DNA from: Kluyvera sp046569695
GTDB lineage: Bacteria > Pseudomonadota > Gammaproteobacteria > Enterobacterales > Enterobacteriaceae
Direction of reading: 5' to 3'
NCBI RefSeq assembly: GCF_046569695.1
Contig: NZ_JBKHUI010000008.1
Location: 62,001 to 126,000, forward strand
Length of the DNA: 64,000 nucleotides
Part shown: positions 39,990 through 49,333 of the stretch, piece after piece
How positions within the stretch are numbered: position 1 is the first letter of the stretch
How the letters are laid out: the number at the start of each line of letters is the position of its first letter
The notes under the pieces: generated by a model
The model's database searches: none
What the model was told of the DNA's origin: nothing
Seen by the model: only the letters and a program-made list of their open reading frames with translations
Program-made: the position numbers and the translations under genes

Positions 39990-41816
39990 ATGGCATTGAT
40001 TGCGGGCATTGATATTGGCAATGCCACCACGGAGGTTGCGCTGGCGGAGATAACCGACCAGGGGAAACGCTTTCTCTCCAGCGGCATTGTGCCCACCACC
40101 GGCACTAAAGGGACGCGGGATAACATCAGCGGCGTAATGGCCTCACTTCAGCAGGCGCTGGAGAAGGCGGGCAGGCATCAGCGGGAGGTGACGCGGGTCT
40201 GCCTTAACGAAGCCGCGCCGGTGATTGGTGATGTGGCGATGGAAACCATCACCGAAACCATTATCACCGAATCAACCATGATTGGTCATAACCCGCAAAC
40301 GCCCGGCGGGCAGGGGCTGGGGGTTGGCACCACGGTTCGTCTGGCAAACCTCGACGCGCTGACGCCGGAGCAGTACGCCAGCGGCTGGATCCCGCTGGTG
40401 GACCGCGAGGTGGATTTTATGGACGCGGCCTGGCAGTTGAACGAGGCGCTGGCGCGCGGCATTAACGTGGTGGCGGTGATCCTCCAGCAGGATGACGGGG
40501 TGCTTATCCATAATCGTTTGCAGCGAACCCTGCCGATCGTCGATGAAGTGACGCTGATTGACCAGGTGCCGGAAGGGGTGCTGGCGGCGGTGGAGGTAGC
40601 GCCCACCGGGCAGGTTATCTCGCTGTTGTCGAACCCCTACGGTATCGCCACCTGGTTTCATCTCACTCCGGATGAAACGCGGATGATTGTGCCGGTGGCC
40701 CGAGCGCTTATCGGCAACCGTTCGGCGGTGGTGCTCAAAACGCCGCAGGGGGACGTGAAGTCGCGGGTGATCCCGGCGGGGCATATTACGGTGTGTGGTG
40801 AGAAACGCAGCGTTCAGGCCGATGTTGCTAGCGGCGCCGAGGCGATTATGCAGGCGGTCGCCGGGTGCGCGCCGATCCGCGATATTCGCGGTGAACCGGG
40901 CACTCACGCCGGGGGGATGCTGGAGCGGGTGCGCCAGGTGATGGCATCGCTTAGCGGCCACCGCACTGACGAGGTGTTTATCCAGGATTTACTGGCGGTG
41001 GACACCTTTATCCCCTGCAAAGTCCAGGGCGGGTTGGCCGACGAGTTCTCGATGGAGAATGCTGTGGGTATTGCCGCGATGGTGAAATCCGACCGCCTGC
41101 AAATGGAGGTGATCGCCCGTGAACTGAGCCAGCGCTTAGCGACGCAAGTAGAGGTGGGGGGCGTGGAGGCCAATATGGCGATTACCGGCGCGCTAACCAC
41201 GCCCGGCAGCGACACGCCGTTGGCAATCCTTGACCTCGGGGCGGGCTCCACCGATGCGGCAACCATCAATGCCGCTGGGCAGATCAACGCCGTGCATCTG
41301 GCGGGGGCGGGCAATATGGTCAGCCTGCTTATCAAAACCGAGCTTGGGCTCAGCGACCTGCATCTGGCGGAGGAGATCAAAAAGTACCCGCTGGCCAAAG
41401 TAGAAAGTCTGTTTAGCCTGCGCCATGAGAACGGCAGCGTGGAGTTTTTCCGCGAGCCGCTCAGCCCGGCGGTATTTGCCAAGGTGGTGTATATCAAAGA
41501 GGGCACGCTGATGCCGATTGAGAGCCAGACATCGCTGGAGAAAATTCGCCGGGTCAGGCGTCAGGCGAAAGAGAAAGTGTTTGTCACCAACTGCCTGCGG
41601 GCGCTGAGGCTCGTCTCCCCCGGTGGTAATATTCGCGAGATTGCGTTTGTCGTGCTGGTGGGCGGGTCGTCGCTTGATTTTGAGCTGCCGCAGCTTATCA
41701 CCGATGCTTTATCGCACTACGGCGTGGTGGCCGGGCAGGGGAATATTCGCGGTACGGAGGGGCCGCGTAATGCGGTGGCGACCGGGCTGGTTTACCGCTG
41801 CGCTCCCGAAGACTAA
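39990..41816 (+). CDS. gdrA: Glycerol dehydratase reactivase large subunit
   Basis: ATP-dependent reactivase (GdrA/DhaF/OrfZ) that, with GdrB, exchanges inactive cobalamin in DhaB for fresh adenosylcobalamin. It is a 608-residue actin/Hsp70-like ATPase with LIAGIDIGNATTEVALAE (phosphate 1), LDLGAGSTDAATINAAG (phosphate 2) and FVVLVGGSSLDFELP (adenosine site). It is last in dhaB-dhaC-dhaE-gdrA. No clear terminator follows. Confidence 0.96.
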   Translation: MALIAGIDIGNATTEVALAEITDQGKRFLSSGIVPTTGTKGTRDNISGVMASLQQALEKAGRHQREVTRVCLNEAAPVIGDVAMETITETIITESTMIGHNPQTPGGQGLGVGTTVRLANLDALTPEQYASGWIPLVDREVDFMDAAWQLNEALARGINVVAVILQQDDGVLIHNRLQRTLPIVDEVTLIDQVPEGVLAAVEVAPTGQVISLLSNPYGIATWFHLTPDETRMIVPVARALIGNRSAVVLKTPQGDVKSRVIPAGHITVCGEKRSVQADVASGAEAIMQAVAGCAPIRDIRGEPGTHAGGMLERVRQVMASLSGHRTDEVFIQDLLAVDTFIPCKVQGGLADEFSMENAVGIAAMVKSDRLQMEVIARELSQRLATQVEVGGVEANMAITGALTTPGSDTPLAILDLGAGSTDAATINAAGQINAVHLAGAGNMVSLLIKTELGLSDLHLAEEIKKYPLAKVESLFSLRHENGSVEFFREPLSPAVFAKVVYIKEGTLMPIESQTSLEKIRRVRRQAKEKVFVTNCLRALRLVSPGGNIREIAFVVLVGGSSLDFELPQLITDALSHYGVVAGQGNIRGTEGPRNAVATGLVYRCAPED

Positions 41817-41833
41817 TCTTCCCTTATTCAAAT

Positions 41834-41865
41834 ATCGAAATATATAAATATTGCAATGTTTCGAT
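41834..41865. promoter_or_regulatory. Inverted repeat upstream of the second OYE gene
   Basis: ATCGAAA (41834-41840) and TTTCGAT (41859-41865) are perfect 7-base arms 18 bases apart in an AT-rich stretch, about 75 bases before the reductase start. This could be an operator for the ArsR-type gene downstream. No further support. Confidence 0.45.
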
Positions 41866-41939
41866 GTTAGGCATAGGCTTTGTTTCATCATCGGCAGGCA
41901 CCGTTGCCTGCCAGAGCGTCTATCAAGATGGAATATGTC

Positions 41940-43067
41940 ATGGAAAATACTGCACTTTTTACCCCGTTAACCCTGGGTGCCTTCACGCTGAAAAACCGCA
42001 TTGCGCTGCCGCCGCTGACGCGCTCACGCAGCAGCCAGCCGGGCAATGTTGCCAACGATCTGATGGCGGAATATTACGCGCAGCGCAGCAGCGCCGGGTT
42101 TATGGTCAGCGAAGGGACGCAGATTGAACCGCGTGGTCAGGGCTACGCGTGGACGCCCGGTATCTACACGCCAGAGCAGATAGCGGGCTGGAAAAAAGTG
42201 ACCGAGCGGGTGCACCAGCAGGGCGGCGTGATTTTTGCCCAGCCCTGGCACGTGGGGCGAGTCTCTCATACCTCTCTGCAACCGGGAGAAGGAGCGCCCG
42301 TGGCGCCGTCGGCGATTCCGGCGACCAATGTGAAAGTGTTTATTGAAACCGGGCCGGGGACGGGGGCGCTGGCAGAGCCATCTGCACCGCGTGCGCTGAG
42401 CACCGTTGAAGTGCGCGAGCTGGTGGCGCTGTACGCTACCGCCGCGCGCAACGCGATAGCGGCGGGCTTTGATGGCATTGAGCTGCATGCCGCCAACGGC
42501 TATCTGATTAACCAGTTTATGTCGGTGCATACCAACCAGCGCGACGACGTCTACGGCGGTTCGCTGGATAACCGACTGCGTTTTCTGCGTGAAGTGACTC
42601 AGGCGGTGATTGAGGTCGTCGGCAAAGCACGCGTCGGGGTTCGCTTTGCGCCGCTGTTTGAAAGCACATCGGAGGACCGCGTCTACCTCGGTCTGGTGGA
42701 GCCGGACCCGTTTACCACCTATATCGCAGCGGCAAAACAGCTCAACCAGCTAGGGATTGCCTATCTCTCTATCGCCGAAGCGGATTGGGATAACGCGCCT
42801 GACCTGCCGGCAGAATTCTGCCGCGCGCTGCGTGAAACCTTCGCTGGAGTGCTGATGTATGCCGGGAAATATACCGCTGAGAAGGCGAAGCGGATGCAGC
42901 AAGCCGGGCTGGCGGATTTGTTCGGTTTTGGCCGTACCTTTATCGCCAACCCGGACCTGCCCGCGCGCCTTGCTAACGGCTGGCCGCTGAACCCGGCGGA
43001 CCGTAACACCCTGTTTGGCGGTAGCGCTGTCGGCTACACCGACTATCCAACGTACAGCGCGAACTAA
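41940..43067 (+). CDS. Alkene reductase, NemA/Old Yellow Enzyme family
   Basis: A 375-residue FMN-dependent reductase of electrophilic alkenes, quinones or nitro compounds, similar in layout to E. coli NemA. It has LKNRIALPPLTRSRS, SEGTQIEPRGQGYAWTPGIY, the WHVGRVSH active-site segment, GIELHAANGYLINQF (His-Ala-Asn in place of NemA's His-Ser-Ala), TNQRDDVYGGS and FGRTFIANPDLPARL. The start at 41940 is chosen to match the family, and an ATG at 41928 is possible. It is followed by an ArsR-type regulator 90 bases on, probably its own repressor. Confidence 0.9.
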   Translation: MENTALFTPLTLGAFTLKNRIALPPLTRSRSSQPGNVANDLMAEYYAQRSSAGFMVSEGTQIEPRGQGYAWTPGIYTPEQIAGWKKVTERVHQQGGVIFAQPWHVGRVSHTSLQPGEGAPVAPSAIPATNVKVFIETGPGTGALAEPSAPRALSTVEVRELVALYATAARNAIAAGFDGIELHAANGYLINQFMSVHTNQRDDVYGGSLDNRLRFLREVTQAVIEVVGKARVGVRFAPLFESTSEDRVYLGLVEPDPFTTYIAAAKQLNQLGIAYLSIAEADWDNAPDLPAEFCRALRETFAGVLMYAGKYTAEKAKRMQQAGLADLFGFGRTFIANPDLPARLANGWPLNPADRNTLFGGSAVGYTDYPTYSAN

Positions 43068-43157
43068 GTGGTCTGCGGGCGGCATCCGTCGCCCGCATTG
43101 ACATTTAACGGCGCGCTGCCTAATGTACCGTCCAACTCCATTACCGTAGCCAGCCTG

Positions 43158-43469
43158 ATGCCGCTAAATACCGACGATATTTTGAAAGCGATTTCCAACC
43201 CGACCCGCCGGGAGATCCTGCACTGGCTGCGCGACCCTGCCGCGCATTTCGCCGGGTATCCGCATCTGCTGGACCCGCAGCAGGACGGCGTCTGCGCCAG
43301 CTTTATCCAGGAGAAAACGGCGCTATCGCAGCCGACCATCTCTTCACACCTCAGCAAGCTGCAAAAAGCCGGGCTGCTGACCAGCAAAAGAGTCGCCACC
43401 TGGACCTATTTCAAGCGCAATGAACAGGTTATCGCTCAGTTTTTGAGCGAGCTGGAGCAGTCGCTGTAA
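43158..43469 (+). CDS. ArsR-type winged-helix regulator
   Basis: A 103-residue helix-turn-helix protein of the ArsR superfamily, with DILKAISNPTRREILHWLRD and KTALSQPTISSHLSKLQKAGLL as the recognition helix region. The ATG at 43158 is taken because the domain begins there. No good ribosome-binding site is visible, and a GTG just after the reductase stop (43068) opens a longer frame, so the start is uncertain. No metal-binding CxC motif is present, so a redox or organic signal is more likely. Confidence 0.82.
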   Translation: MPLNTDDILKAISNPTRREILHWLRDPAAHFAGYPHLLDPQQDGVCASFIQEKTALSQPTISSHLSKLQKAGLLTSKRVATWTYFKRNEQVIAQFLSELEQSL

Positions 43470-43489
43470 GCCATATTATTATTCGGGGA

Positions 43490-44212
43490 TTAATCGTTTT
43501 TGATGCTGCTCATAAATCCCCATTTCGTATTTAACGAGCAAAGATAACTCACTGGCAGTAATTTGATTTTCTGGTCAACAAACTTGCCACGTCTAATCGA
43601 TTCTTTAATATCGGGCAGCAGGAACACGATCTTCATGTTGCTGTAGGCCAACGATTTCATATCCTCGGCGTTGGATAAACCGCAGACAAAGGTATTAAAT
43701 ATCGAGCCTTTATCTCTTAATAATTGGCCAATATTTAAGGTCAGTATCTCGGTCTCAAGAGGGTTAAATCCGGTGGCGGATAAATCCTGTAACCTAAAGT
43801 CAGGTGCAAACTGATAGGTTAGTGTATTGCCGTCAATGGTGTAACCTGAGAGAACAAAGTTGATCTCTTTCTTGCGGTTATAGTTGGATATTTCCCCGAC
43901 GTTAAACGACCTACCGATGCTGGATTGAGATGCCGCTTCGATGCGTGTTAATGCCTCATGGGTTTGTGCCCGGTATTTTTGCGACTCGCTATAATTAATA
44001 TAACCCTTAATGCCAAAGAAGACTGCTAGCCAAAGCAGTGGCGCCAGCACCAGTCCGCTGATGATTTTTACCATTAATCGCGTTTTGTTCCGGGTGCTGT
44101 CGCTTTGGGGGAACTCAAGCCATTCGTTTTTCTTTTTATTCAATAACCATTTTCGCTTAGCTTTTTTTAGGTTGTACTCATTCTCCCACTCTTGTTCCTG
44201 TTTCTCATTCAT
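43490..44212 (-). CDS. Membrane-anchored protein of unknown function
   Basis: A 240-residue protein with a highly charged cytoplasmic N-terminus (many Lys, Glu, Trp in 1-40), one transmembrane helix (about 46-66: ISGLVLAPLLWLAVFFGI) and a periplasmic domain of about 170 residues with two cysteines (FVCGLS, YLCSLN). The start at 44212 has AAGGG 7 bases upstream. The longer frame lacks such a site. It converges on the ArsR-type gene and lies next to a LysR gene. I do not recognise the family. Confidence 0.72.
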   Translation of the reverse strand: MNEKQEQEWENEYNLKKAKRKWLLNKKKNEWLEFPQSDSTRNKTRLMVKIISGLVLAPLLWLAVFFGIKGYINYSESQKYRAQTHEALTRIEAASQSSIGRSFNVGEISNYNRKKEINFVLSGYTIDGNTLTYQFAPDFRLQDLSATGFNPLETEILTLNIGQLLRDKGSIFNTFVCGLSNAEDMKSLAYSNMKIVFLLPDIKESIRRGKFVDQKIKLLPVSYLCSLNTKWGFMSSIKND

Positions 44213-44318
44213 TGAATAACCCTTAAACCAGCAGCGATAGGGGTTTATTTTATATTGAATGGAGATATTTCTAATATGGCGTTTATCTGATAATACCTGA
44301 CCATTCTGTTGCATAACG

Positions 44319-45224
44319 CTACGCGTTTAGCGCAGCCGGAAAGGCCTCCTGTAGCCATGTAGTAAAAACCCGCAGCCGCGATGGAACATAGCGGTTCTGC
44401 GCGTAGACCACGTGGAAAGGATAGGGGGCCGGACGCCACTCGCTTAAAATCTCCACTAACTCCCCGCAGGCTAACGCCTGGCGCAGCGAATAAGAAAACG
44501 TCTGCACAATCCCGAGACCCGCCTGGGCGGCGGCGATATGTGCGTTGCTTTCATTAATGCCGAGATGATGTTCGGCCTTTATCTCAATAGGTTGACCATT
44601 CTGCATAAAGCGGAACGGGAACGCCCGCCCGCTGGCTGGCGATAAATAGCTGATAAGCCGATGCCCGTTCTTCAGTTCGTCCGGATAGGCGGGCGTTCCA
44701 CAGCGTTTAAGATAGCCGGGGGTGGCGCAGGTGATAAGCGCCGCTTCGCCAAGTTTTCGGGCGATAAGCGTGGAGTCTTCCATCGGTCCGCCGCGGATCG
44801 CGCAGTCGATATTGCCGCCGATCAGATCCGAGGGTTTATCGGCAACCAACAGGTCAATGCGGATATCCGGGTAAGTGACCATAAACTCGGCCAGCAGCGG
44901 TATCAGCACATCCCGCGCGGTTGAACCGCCAACGGCGATGCGCAGATGCCCTTTGGGCTTGGTGCTGGAGGTTTTAAACGCGCTATCGATCGCGTCCAGG
45001 TCCGCCAGAAGCTGGCGCGCCTTTTCATAGTACTCCAGCCCCTCCGGCGTGACGGTTATTCGCCGCGTGGTGCGCTGTAGCAGGCGAGTGCCGAGATGAG
45101 CCTCCAGCAGTTGAATCGTTTTGCTGAGCGTGGCATTCGGCATGTTCAGCGAGTCCGCCGCGCGGGTAAAGCTGTTGGCCTCGACCACGCGGGTAAACAC
45201 TTTGAGGGCTAGAAATTGGTCCAT
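44319..45224 (-). CDS. LysR-family transcriptional regulator
   Basis: A 301-residue LysR regulator: DNA-binding domain KVFTRVVEANSFTRAADSL and MPNATLSKTIQLLEAHLG, then the effector domain with AVGGSTARDVLIPLL. The family is typical of regulators of oxidoreductase genes. It is divergent from an SDR gene with 172 bases between, which it probably controls. Confidence 0.9.
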   Translation of the reverse strand: MDQFLALKVFTRVVEANSFTRAADSLNMPNATLSKTIQLLEAHLGTRLLQRTTRRITVTPEGLEYYEKARQLLADLDAIDSAFKTSSTKPKGHLRIAVGGSTARDVLIPLLAEFMVTYPDIRIDLLVADKPSDLIGGNIDCAIRGGPMEDSTLIARKLGEAALITCATPGYLKRCGTPAYPDELKNGHRLISYLSPASGRAFPFRFMQNGQPIEIKAEHHLGINESNAHIAAAQAGLGIVQTFSYSLRQALACGELVEILSEWRPAPYPFHVVYAQNRYVPSRLRVFTTWLQEAFPAALNA

Positions 45225-45396
45225 TATTCGATTTTCCCCGGTAATCGGTTGCCATTATTTATGCTGGTGAATAGTGTTTTTCATTTTGCCCTATTTTTCT
45301 GCCCCTGTGATGCACGTTAGAGTGATTTCCGAGCTTAGCAGCCAGTTAATCGCTGCAACTAAATGATTCTATTAATCTATTTTAAGGATGTGCATC

Positions 45397-46146
45397 ATGA
45401 GCAAAAAATTAGCGGAAAAAATCGCATTGGTTACCGGCGGCAGCACGGGGATTGGCCTGGCCTCAGCACAGGAACTGGCAGCGCAGGGCGCGAAAGTGTA
45501 CATCACCGGTCGTCGCCAGGAAGAGCTTGACGCCGCAGTGGCCTTAATTGGGCCATCGGCGAAAGGCATTCGCGCTGACGCTTCCATCCTGAGCGATCTT
45601 GATAGTGTGTTTGCCACCATTGCCAGCGAATCTGGCAGACTGGACGTGCTGTTCGCTAACGCCGGTGGTGGCGACATGATGCCGCTGGGGGCGATTACTG
45701 AAGAACATTTCGACCGTATTTTTGGCACCAACGTGCGCGGCGTGCTGTTCACCGTACAGAAGGCGCTGCCGCTGCTGACTCAGGGGGCGTCGGTTATCCT
45801 GACCGGTTCAACCGCCGCGGTGAAAGGGACCGCCAACTTTAGCGTCTATAGCGCCAGCAAGGCCGCGGTGCGCAATCTGGCGCGCTCATGGGCGCTTGAC
45901 CTGCAGGGGCGTGGTATTCGGGTGAATGTCGTCAGCCCAGGCCCGGTCCGCACGCCGGGTCTCGGCGGGCTGGTGCCGGAAGAGCATCGACAGGGGCTGT
46001 TTGATGCGTTGGCCGCTGGAGTGCCGCTGGGCCGTCTGGGGGAACCGGAAGAGGTGGCGAAAACCGTCGCTTTCCTGGCTTCCGACGACGCGAGCTTTAT
46101 TAATGCTGCAGAAATTTATGTTGATGGTGGGTTGGCGCAGATTTAA
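45397..46146 (+). CDS. Short-chain dehydrogenase/reductase
   Basis: A 249-residue classical SDR. The NAD(P) site is TGGSTGIGLASA. ANAGGG follows, and the catalytic Ser-Tyr-Lys is in TGSTAAVKG and YSASKAAVRN. The Arg-rich TGRRQEE after the second strand suggests NADP preference. The start at 45397 has AAGGA 8 bases upstream and an earlier ATG at 45388 does not. The substrate is unknown. It is divergent from a LysR gene. Confidence 0.9.
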   Translation: MSKKLAEKIALVTGGSTGIGLASAQELAAQGAKVYITGRRQEELDAAVALIGPSAKGIRADASILSDLDSVFATIASESGRLDVLFANAGGGDMMPLGAITEEHFDRIFGTNVRGVLFTVQKALPLLTQGASVILTGSTAAVKGTANFSVYSASKAAVRNLARSWALDLQGRGIRVNVVSPGPVRTPGLGGLVPEEHRQGLFDALAAGVPLGRLGEPEEVAKTVAFLASDDASFINAAEIYVDGGLAQI

Positions 46147-46158
46147 TGGGGAACGTGC

Positions 46159-46214
46159 GCCGGGTTCCGTTCGGGCCCCGGCGTCGCGTTTGTACCGTTG
46201 CTCGGCCGGGCTAC
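46159..46214. repeat. REP-like GC-rich palindromes between SDR and GGDEF-EAL genes
   Basis: CGCCGGG...CCCGGCG forms a hairpin, followed by GCCGGGCTAC (46205-46214), the reverse complement of the REP core seen at 1937-1946. It lies between convergent genes and may help end both transcripts. Confidence 0.55.
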
Positions 46215-46226
46215 GGACAGTGCGCA

Positions 46227-48155
46227 CTATCCGTAGCGGATTTTCCCATCAACATAAGGTTGAGGCTTACTAAACAGATAGCCTTGGGCGAAATCGCAGC
46301 CCAAAGCCTGAAGGTTTTCCAGCTGCTCCTGCGTTTCAACCCCTTCCGCTACCGCTTTCATACTGAGGGATTTCGCCATCCCGGTGATGAGTTTGATGAT
46401 ATTCAGCGCATCTTCTTGCGTCGATATCGAATGGACAAAGGACTTATCAATTTTGATTTTATCGAAAGAAAGCCGACTCAGTCGCGCAAGGGAAGAGTAG
46501 CCGGTGCCAAAGTCATCGATGGAGATTTTCACGCCCAGGGCTCTGAGTTTGTTAAGAGTATTCATCGGCGTGCTGCTCTCGGTAAAGAGGGCAGACTCCG
46601 TAACTTCCAGCTCAAGACGATCGGCTGAAAGCCCGGTCTCTTTCAAAATGGACAGTACGATCCCCACAAAGCCTTTACAGCTCAACTGCACCGGCGAGAC
46701 GTTAACTGATATTTTAGCCGGAACCGCCCAGGAGGCCGCTTCCCGGCAGGCCATTTCGAGTACCAGCTTGCCCATTTCGTTAATCATGCCTGTTTTTTCA
46801 GCAACCGGAATAAAGCTATCCGGCGGCATGAGACCCTTACGCGGGTGTATCCAGCGTATAAGGGCTTCATAGCTGTAAATTTCCCGGCTGAACGAGTCGA
46901 CAATCGGCTGGTAATAGACCACGAATTCTTTATTGGCTAAGGCCAACGCCATATCGTGCTCAAGCGTTCTGGTTTCTTGTAGCTGATCCAGCATGCGTTG
47001 GCGGAAGACTTTTATCTTCCCGGTACCGGCATTTTTCGCTTCATAAAGCGCCAGATCGGCGAACTTGTACAGATAGTCGGAGCGGCGTTCAGTGTCGGAG
47101 ATAACAATACCCACACAGGTAGTGATATTAATAATCGCGTTATAAATGGTGTAGGTCTGATTAATGACATCGCATATTTTCTGGGCGCGCGAAACCGCGC
47201 TGCTCTCCGTCAGACCACGCGCGAGAAATGCAAACTCATCGCCTCCCAGGCGATAAAGCGTATCCGAACTAAATTTCAGCGACATCAGCCTTTCGGAAAT
47301 CTGCCTTAATAACATATCCCCAGCATCATGACCGTAGGTGTCATTTATCTCTTTGAATCGGTCTAAATCAAACAGCATCACCGTGACCGAGTCATGGTTT
47401 TTTTCTGCGATCTCAATGGTGTTATTTAAATTCCACCAGAATAGCTGACGGTTATTCATCTCGGTAAGAGAGTCATGGTAAACGTCATACTCCAGTTTGG
47501 CATTCTGGGTTTGTAGCTTTTCTTTCGATTTCTGCAACTCTTCCGCCAGGCTCTTAACCTGGAGGTGCGCCTTGAGGATATTTCTATTCTGAATAAAGCT
47601 CAGCATGCCGAGGATGGCGCTCAGTATTATCAGCAGTACGGACGTTGTGGAATAGACATAGTAGAGCGTCTGAATTTTGAGGTTGGCGATATTTACCGAG
47701 TTAACGTCTTTGTCTAATGCTCCGGATGAAAAACGACTGAGCGGTACATCAAGCGTATGCATTGTTTTCAGATAAGCCTGAAGTTCTGGACGGTCCATGG
47801 TTTCAAGATGAACGTCCAGATATTTAAGGGTGTTTTGAAGCTTCAGGGCCAGGTCTCGATGCGTTTTATTGCCCTCAATGTAATGCGCCAAATCACCTTC
47901 TTTTAGTAAGTCGCTCTGGCTGAGCATGATGTCGAGGCGAAGACGTACCTCATCAAGCTTCATCGTCTCATCAATAGCGTAAAGGCTGACCGATGACTCA
48001 AATCGATAGTATTCAGATACCACCTGCGCGGCAGACCACGAGTTGGCGTAGTGCGTCAGACTCTGTAGCTCCTGTTGCTTTTCATGCACCAGGTAAGAGA
48101 CATACCCGGTAGCGATAAAAAGGGAGAAGATAATGCCAGCCAGTATTCTGTTCAT
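46227..48155 (-). CDS. Membrane-bound GGDEF-EAL cyclic-di-GMP enzyme
   Basis: A 642-residue inner-membrane protein with two transmembrane helices (about 4-24 and 170-192) around a periplasmic sensor of about 145 residues, a coiled coil (about 195-225), a GGDEF domain (motif RLGGDEF near 305) and an EAL domain (YEALIRW near 430, then VNVSPVQL, ELEVTES, DDFGTGYSS, KIDKSF and AEGVET). Both active motifs are intact. The RxxD inhibitory site reads FSSD, so product inhibition is probably lost. The intact EAL suggests phosphodiesterase or dual activity. It is preceded by a periplasmic protein gene, 17 bases away on the same strand. Confidence 0.92.
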   Translation of the reverse strand: MNRILAGIIFSLFIATGYVSYLVHEKQQELQSLTHYANSWSAAQVVSEYYRFESSVSLYAIDETMKLDEVRLRLDIMLSQSDLLKEGDLAHYIEGNKTHRDLALKLQNTLKYLDVHLETMDRPELQAYLKTMHTLDVPLSRFSSGALDKDVNSVNIANLKIQTLYYVYSTTSVLLIILSAILGMLSFIQNRNILKAHLQVKSLAEELQKSKEKLQTQNAKLEYDVYHDSLTEMNNRQLFWWNLNNTIEIAEKNHDSVTVMLFDLDRFKEINDTYGHDAGDMLLRQISERLMSLKFSSDTLYRLGGDEFAFLARGLTESSAVSRAQKICDVINQTYTIYNAIINITTCVGIVISDTERRSDYLYKFADLALYEAKNAGTGKIKVFRQRMLDQLQETRTLEHDMALALANKEFVVYYQPIVDSFSREIYSYEALIRWIHPRKGLMPPDSFIPVAEKTGMINEMGKLVLEMACREAASWAVPAKISVNVSPVQLSCKGFVGIVLSILKETGLSADRLELEVTESALFTESSTPMNTLNKLRALGVKISIDDFGTGYSSLARLSRLSFDKIKIDKSFVHSISTQEDALNIIKLITGMAKSLSMKAVAEGVETQEQLENLQALGCDFAQGYLFSKPQPYVDGKIRYG

Positions 48156-48172
48156 AATGCTTATCTGAACCC

Positions 48173-48667
48173 TTACTCAATACTCATTCTGCTGACCTGC
48201 CATGCCGATCTTGAATAATAGACCTGGTTATTCAGCTCAGGGATGCTGTCATAAGGATACACAATGAATAATGGGCCTTTGTCACGGATACGCATATATT
48301 CTCCGTTAACTTTAACCGCAAGGATAACATTGTATTTTTTGAAATCACTGAGCGGGATAATGGTCGTGTAGTCGTTGAGCGCAGTGACCTTAACCACAGA
48401 GCCTTTTGCTCCGACAGAGTCCATCAGTTTTTGCAGCGGGATACCCGTAAAAGTCGTGCGCCCATTATACCAGGGCGTAGTGGTCTGGAAGGTGACAGTG
48501 CCCAGTTTCTCGAGGCTAGCGAGATCAAAAACGGCTTTGCCGTCTGCATTTTTATTCTCGATATTACCGGACATCGTTAAAAGCACCTTGCCGGTGGGTT
48601 TGGCAAGTTCACCCGCCCAGGCCTGCGTGGCGACGACAACGCTTAACAACATGACAATTAACCGCAT
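48173..48667 (-). CDS. Periplasmic molybdopterin-binding-domain-like protein
   Basis: A 164-residue secreted protein with signal MRLIVMLLSVVVATQAWA and a single SUOX-type (oxidoreductase molybdopterin-binding) fold domain, with TTPWYNGRTTFTGIPLQKLM, ALNDYTTIIPLSDFKKYNVILAVKVNG and the late WQVSRM. The catalytic Cys of sulphite oxidases is absent. Such proteins are often encoded next to periplasm-sensing GGDEF/EAL proteins and may act as the sensor partner. It is first in a two-gene operon with the downstream cyclic-di-GMP gene. Confidence 0.78.
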   Translation of the reverse strand: MRLIVMLLSVVVATQAWAGELAKPTGKVLLTMSGNIENKNADGKAVFDLASLEKLGTVTFQTTTPWYNGRTTFTGIPLQKLMDSVGAKGSVVKVTALNDYTTIIPLSDFKKYNVILAVKVNGEYMRIRDKGPLFIVYPYDSIPELNNQVYYSRSAWQVSRMSIE

Positions 48668-49333
48668 TTTACTCTCACTTCTCTACCGGATGTTGCAGAA
48701 GTATAATTTAGTTATCATGTCATTTATATATGTTGCTTAATTATTAAAGTAATAATTTCATTAATGCTTTAAGTGATTGGAATCAATGTGTTGGTGAGTT
48801 TTTATTTTTCAATATTGATTGAAAAAAGTCGATACTGCTATTTGGAGTGAGATAAATCTTATTGCTGTTGGGTGAAAAAAGAACGGTTTACGTTTAAAGG
48901 TAAATAAACACATACTAATCGAAAGGTTTATTTCCCGGGGAAAACTACCATGTGGCTGTCACCTACCCGAATGACGAAGAGTTTGAACTCCTTTCTGATC
49001 CTTGCGTTTTCCAGCATGTCGTTCAGGCCTTCTCACCGCTTCAATCCTCTTTCCGGGTAACCAGTCGGTAAACCGGAACTGTCATCGCACTCGTACTCAT
49101 TACATTATCAACATTCGCTTTTAGCATGAGGCGGACAAACCAACTGGGTTGAAGGTTCGCAGTGAGCGATTCGCGGACATTCAACTTCAAGGTACTTTAT
49201 ATGCTAAGGTATTGTATCGATTTCAGGCAGGGTACCGTTTCCGATGTAAAGGTTTTCTCTTTTAACAGTGCTTATTTTCCGCGTTGCCGTGGGCTGCGTG
49301 GGCTTCTGTTATTTAAGATGAGAACCTTTCTTT
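48668..49333. other. Region upstream of MFS gene, no gene seen
   Basis: About 665 bases, AT-rich from 48700 to 48930. A 26-base sequence at 49142-49167 recurs at 50800-50825. A 70-codon open frame at 49162-49374 overlaps the MFS start and looks spurious. GAGAACC before the MFS ATG is the only weak ribosome-binding signal. Confidence 0.5.
49142..49167 (+). repeat. 26-bp direct repeat, left copy
   Basis: Aligns without gaps to 50800-50825 at 22 of 26 bases (AACTGRGYTGAAGGTYCGCW...). Both copies are preceded by GCGGACA about 11-12 bases upstream. The pair brackets the MFS gene. Confidence 0.6.
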
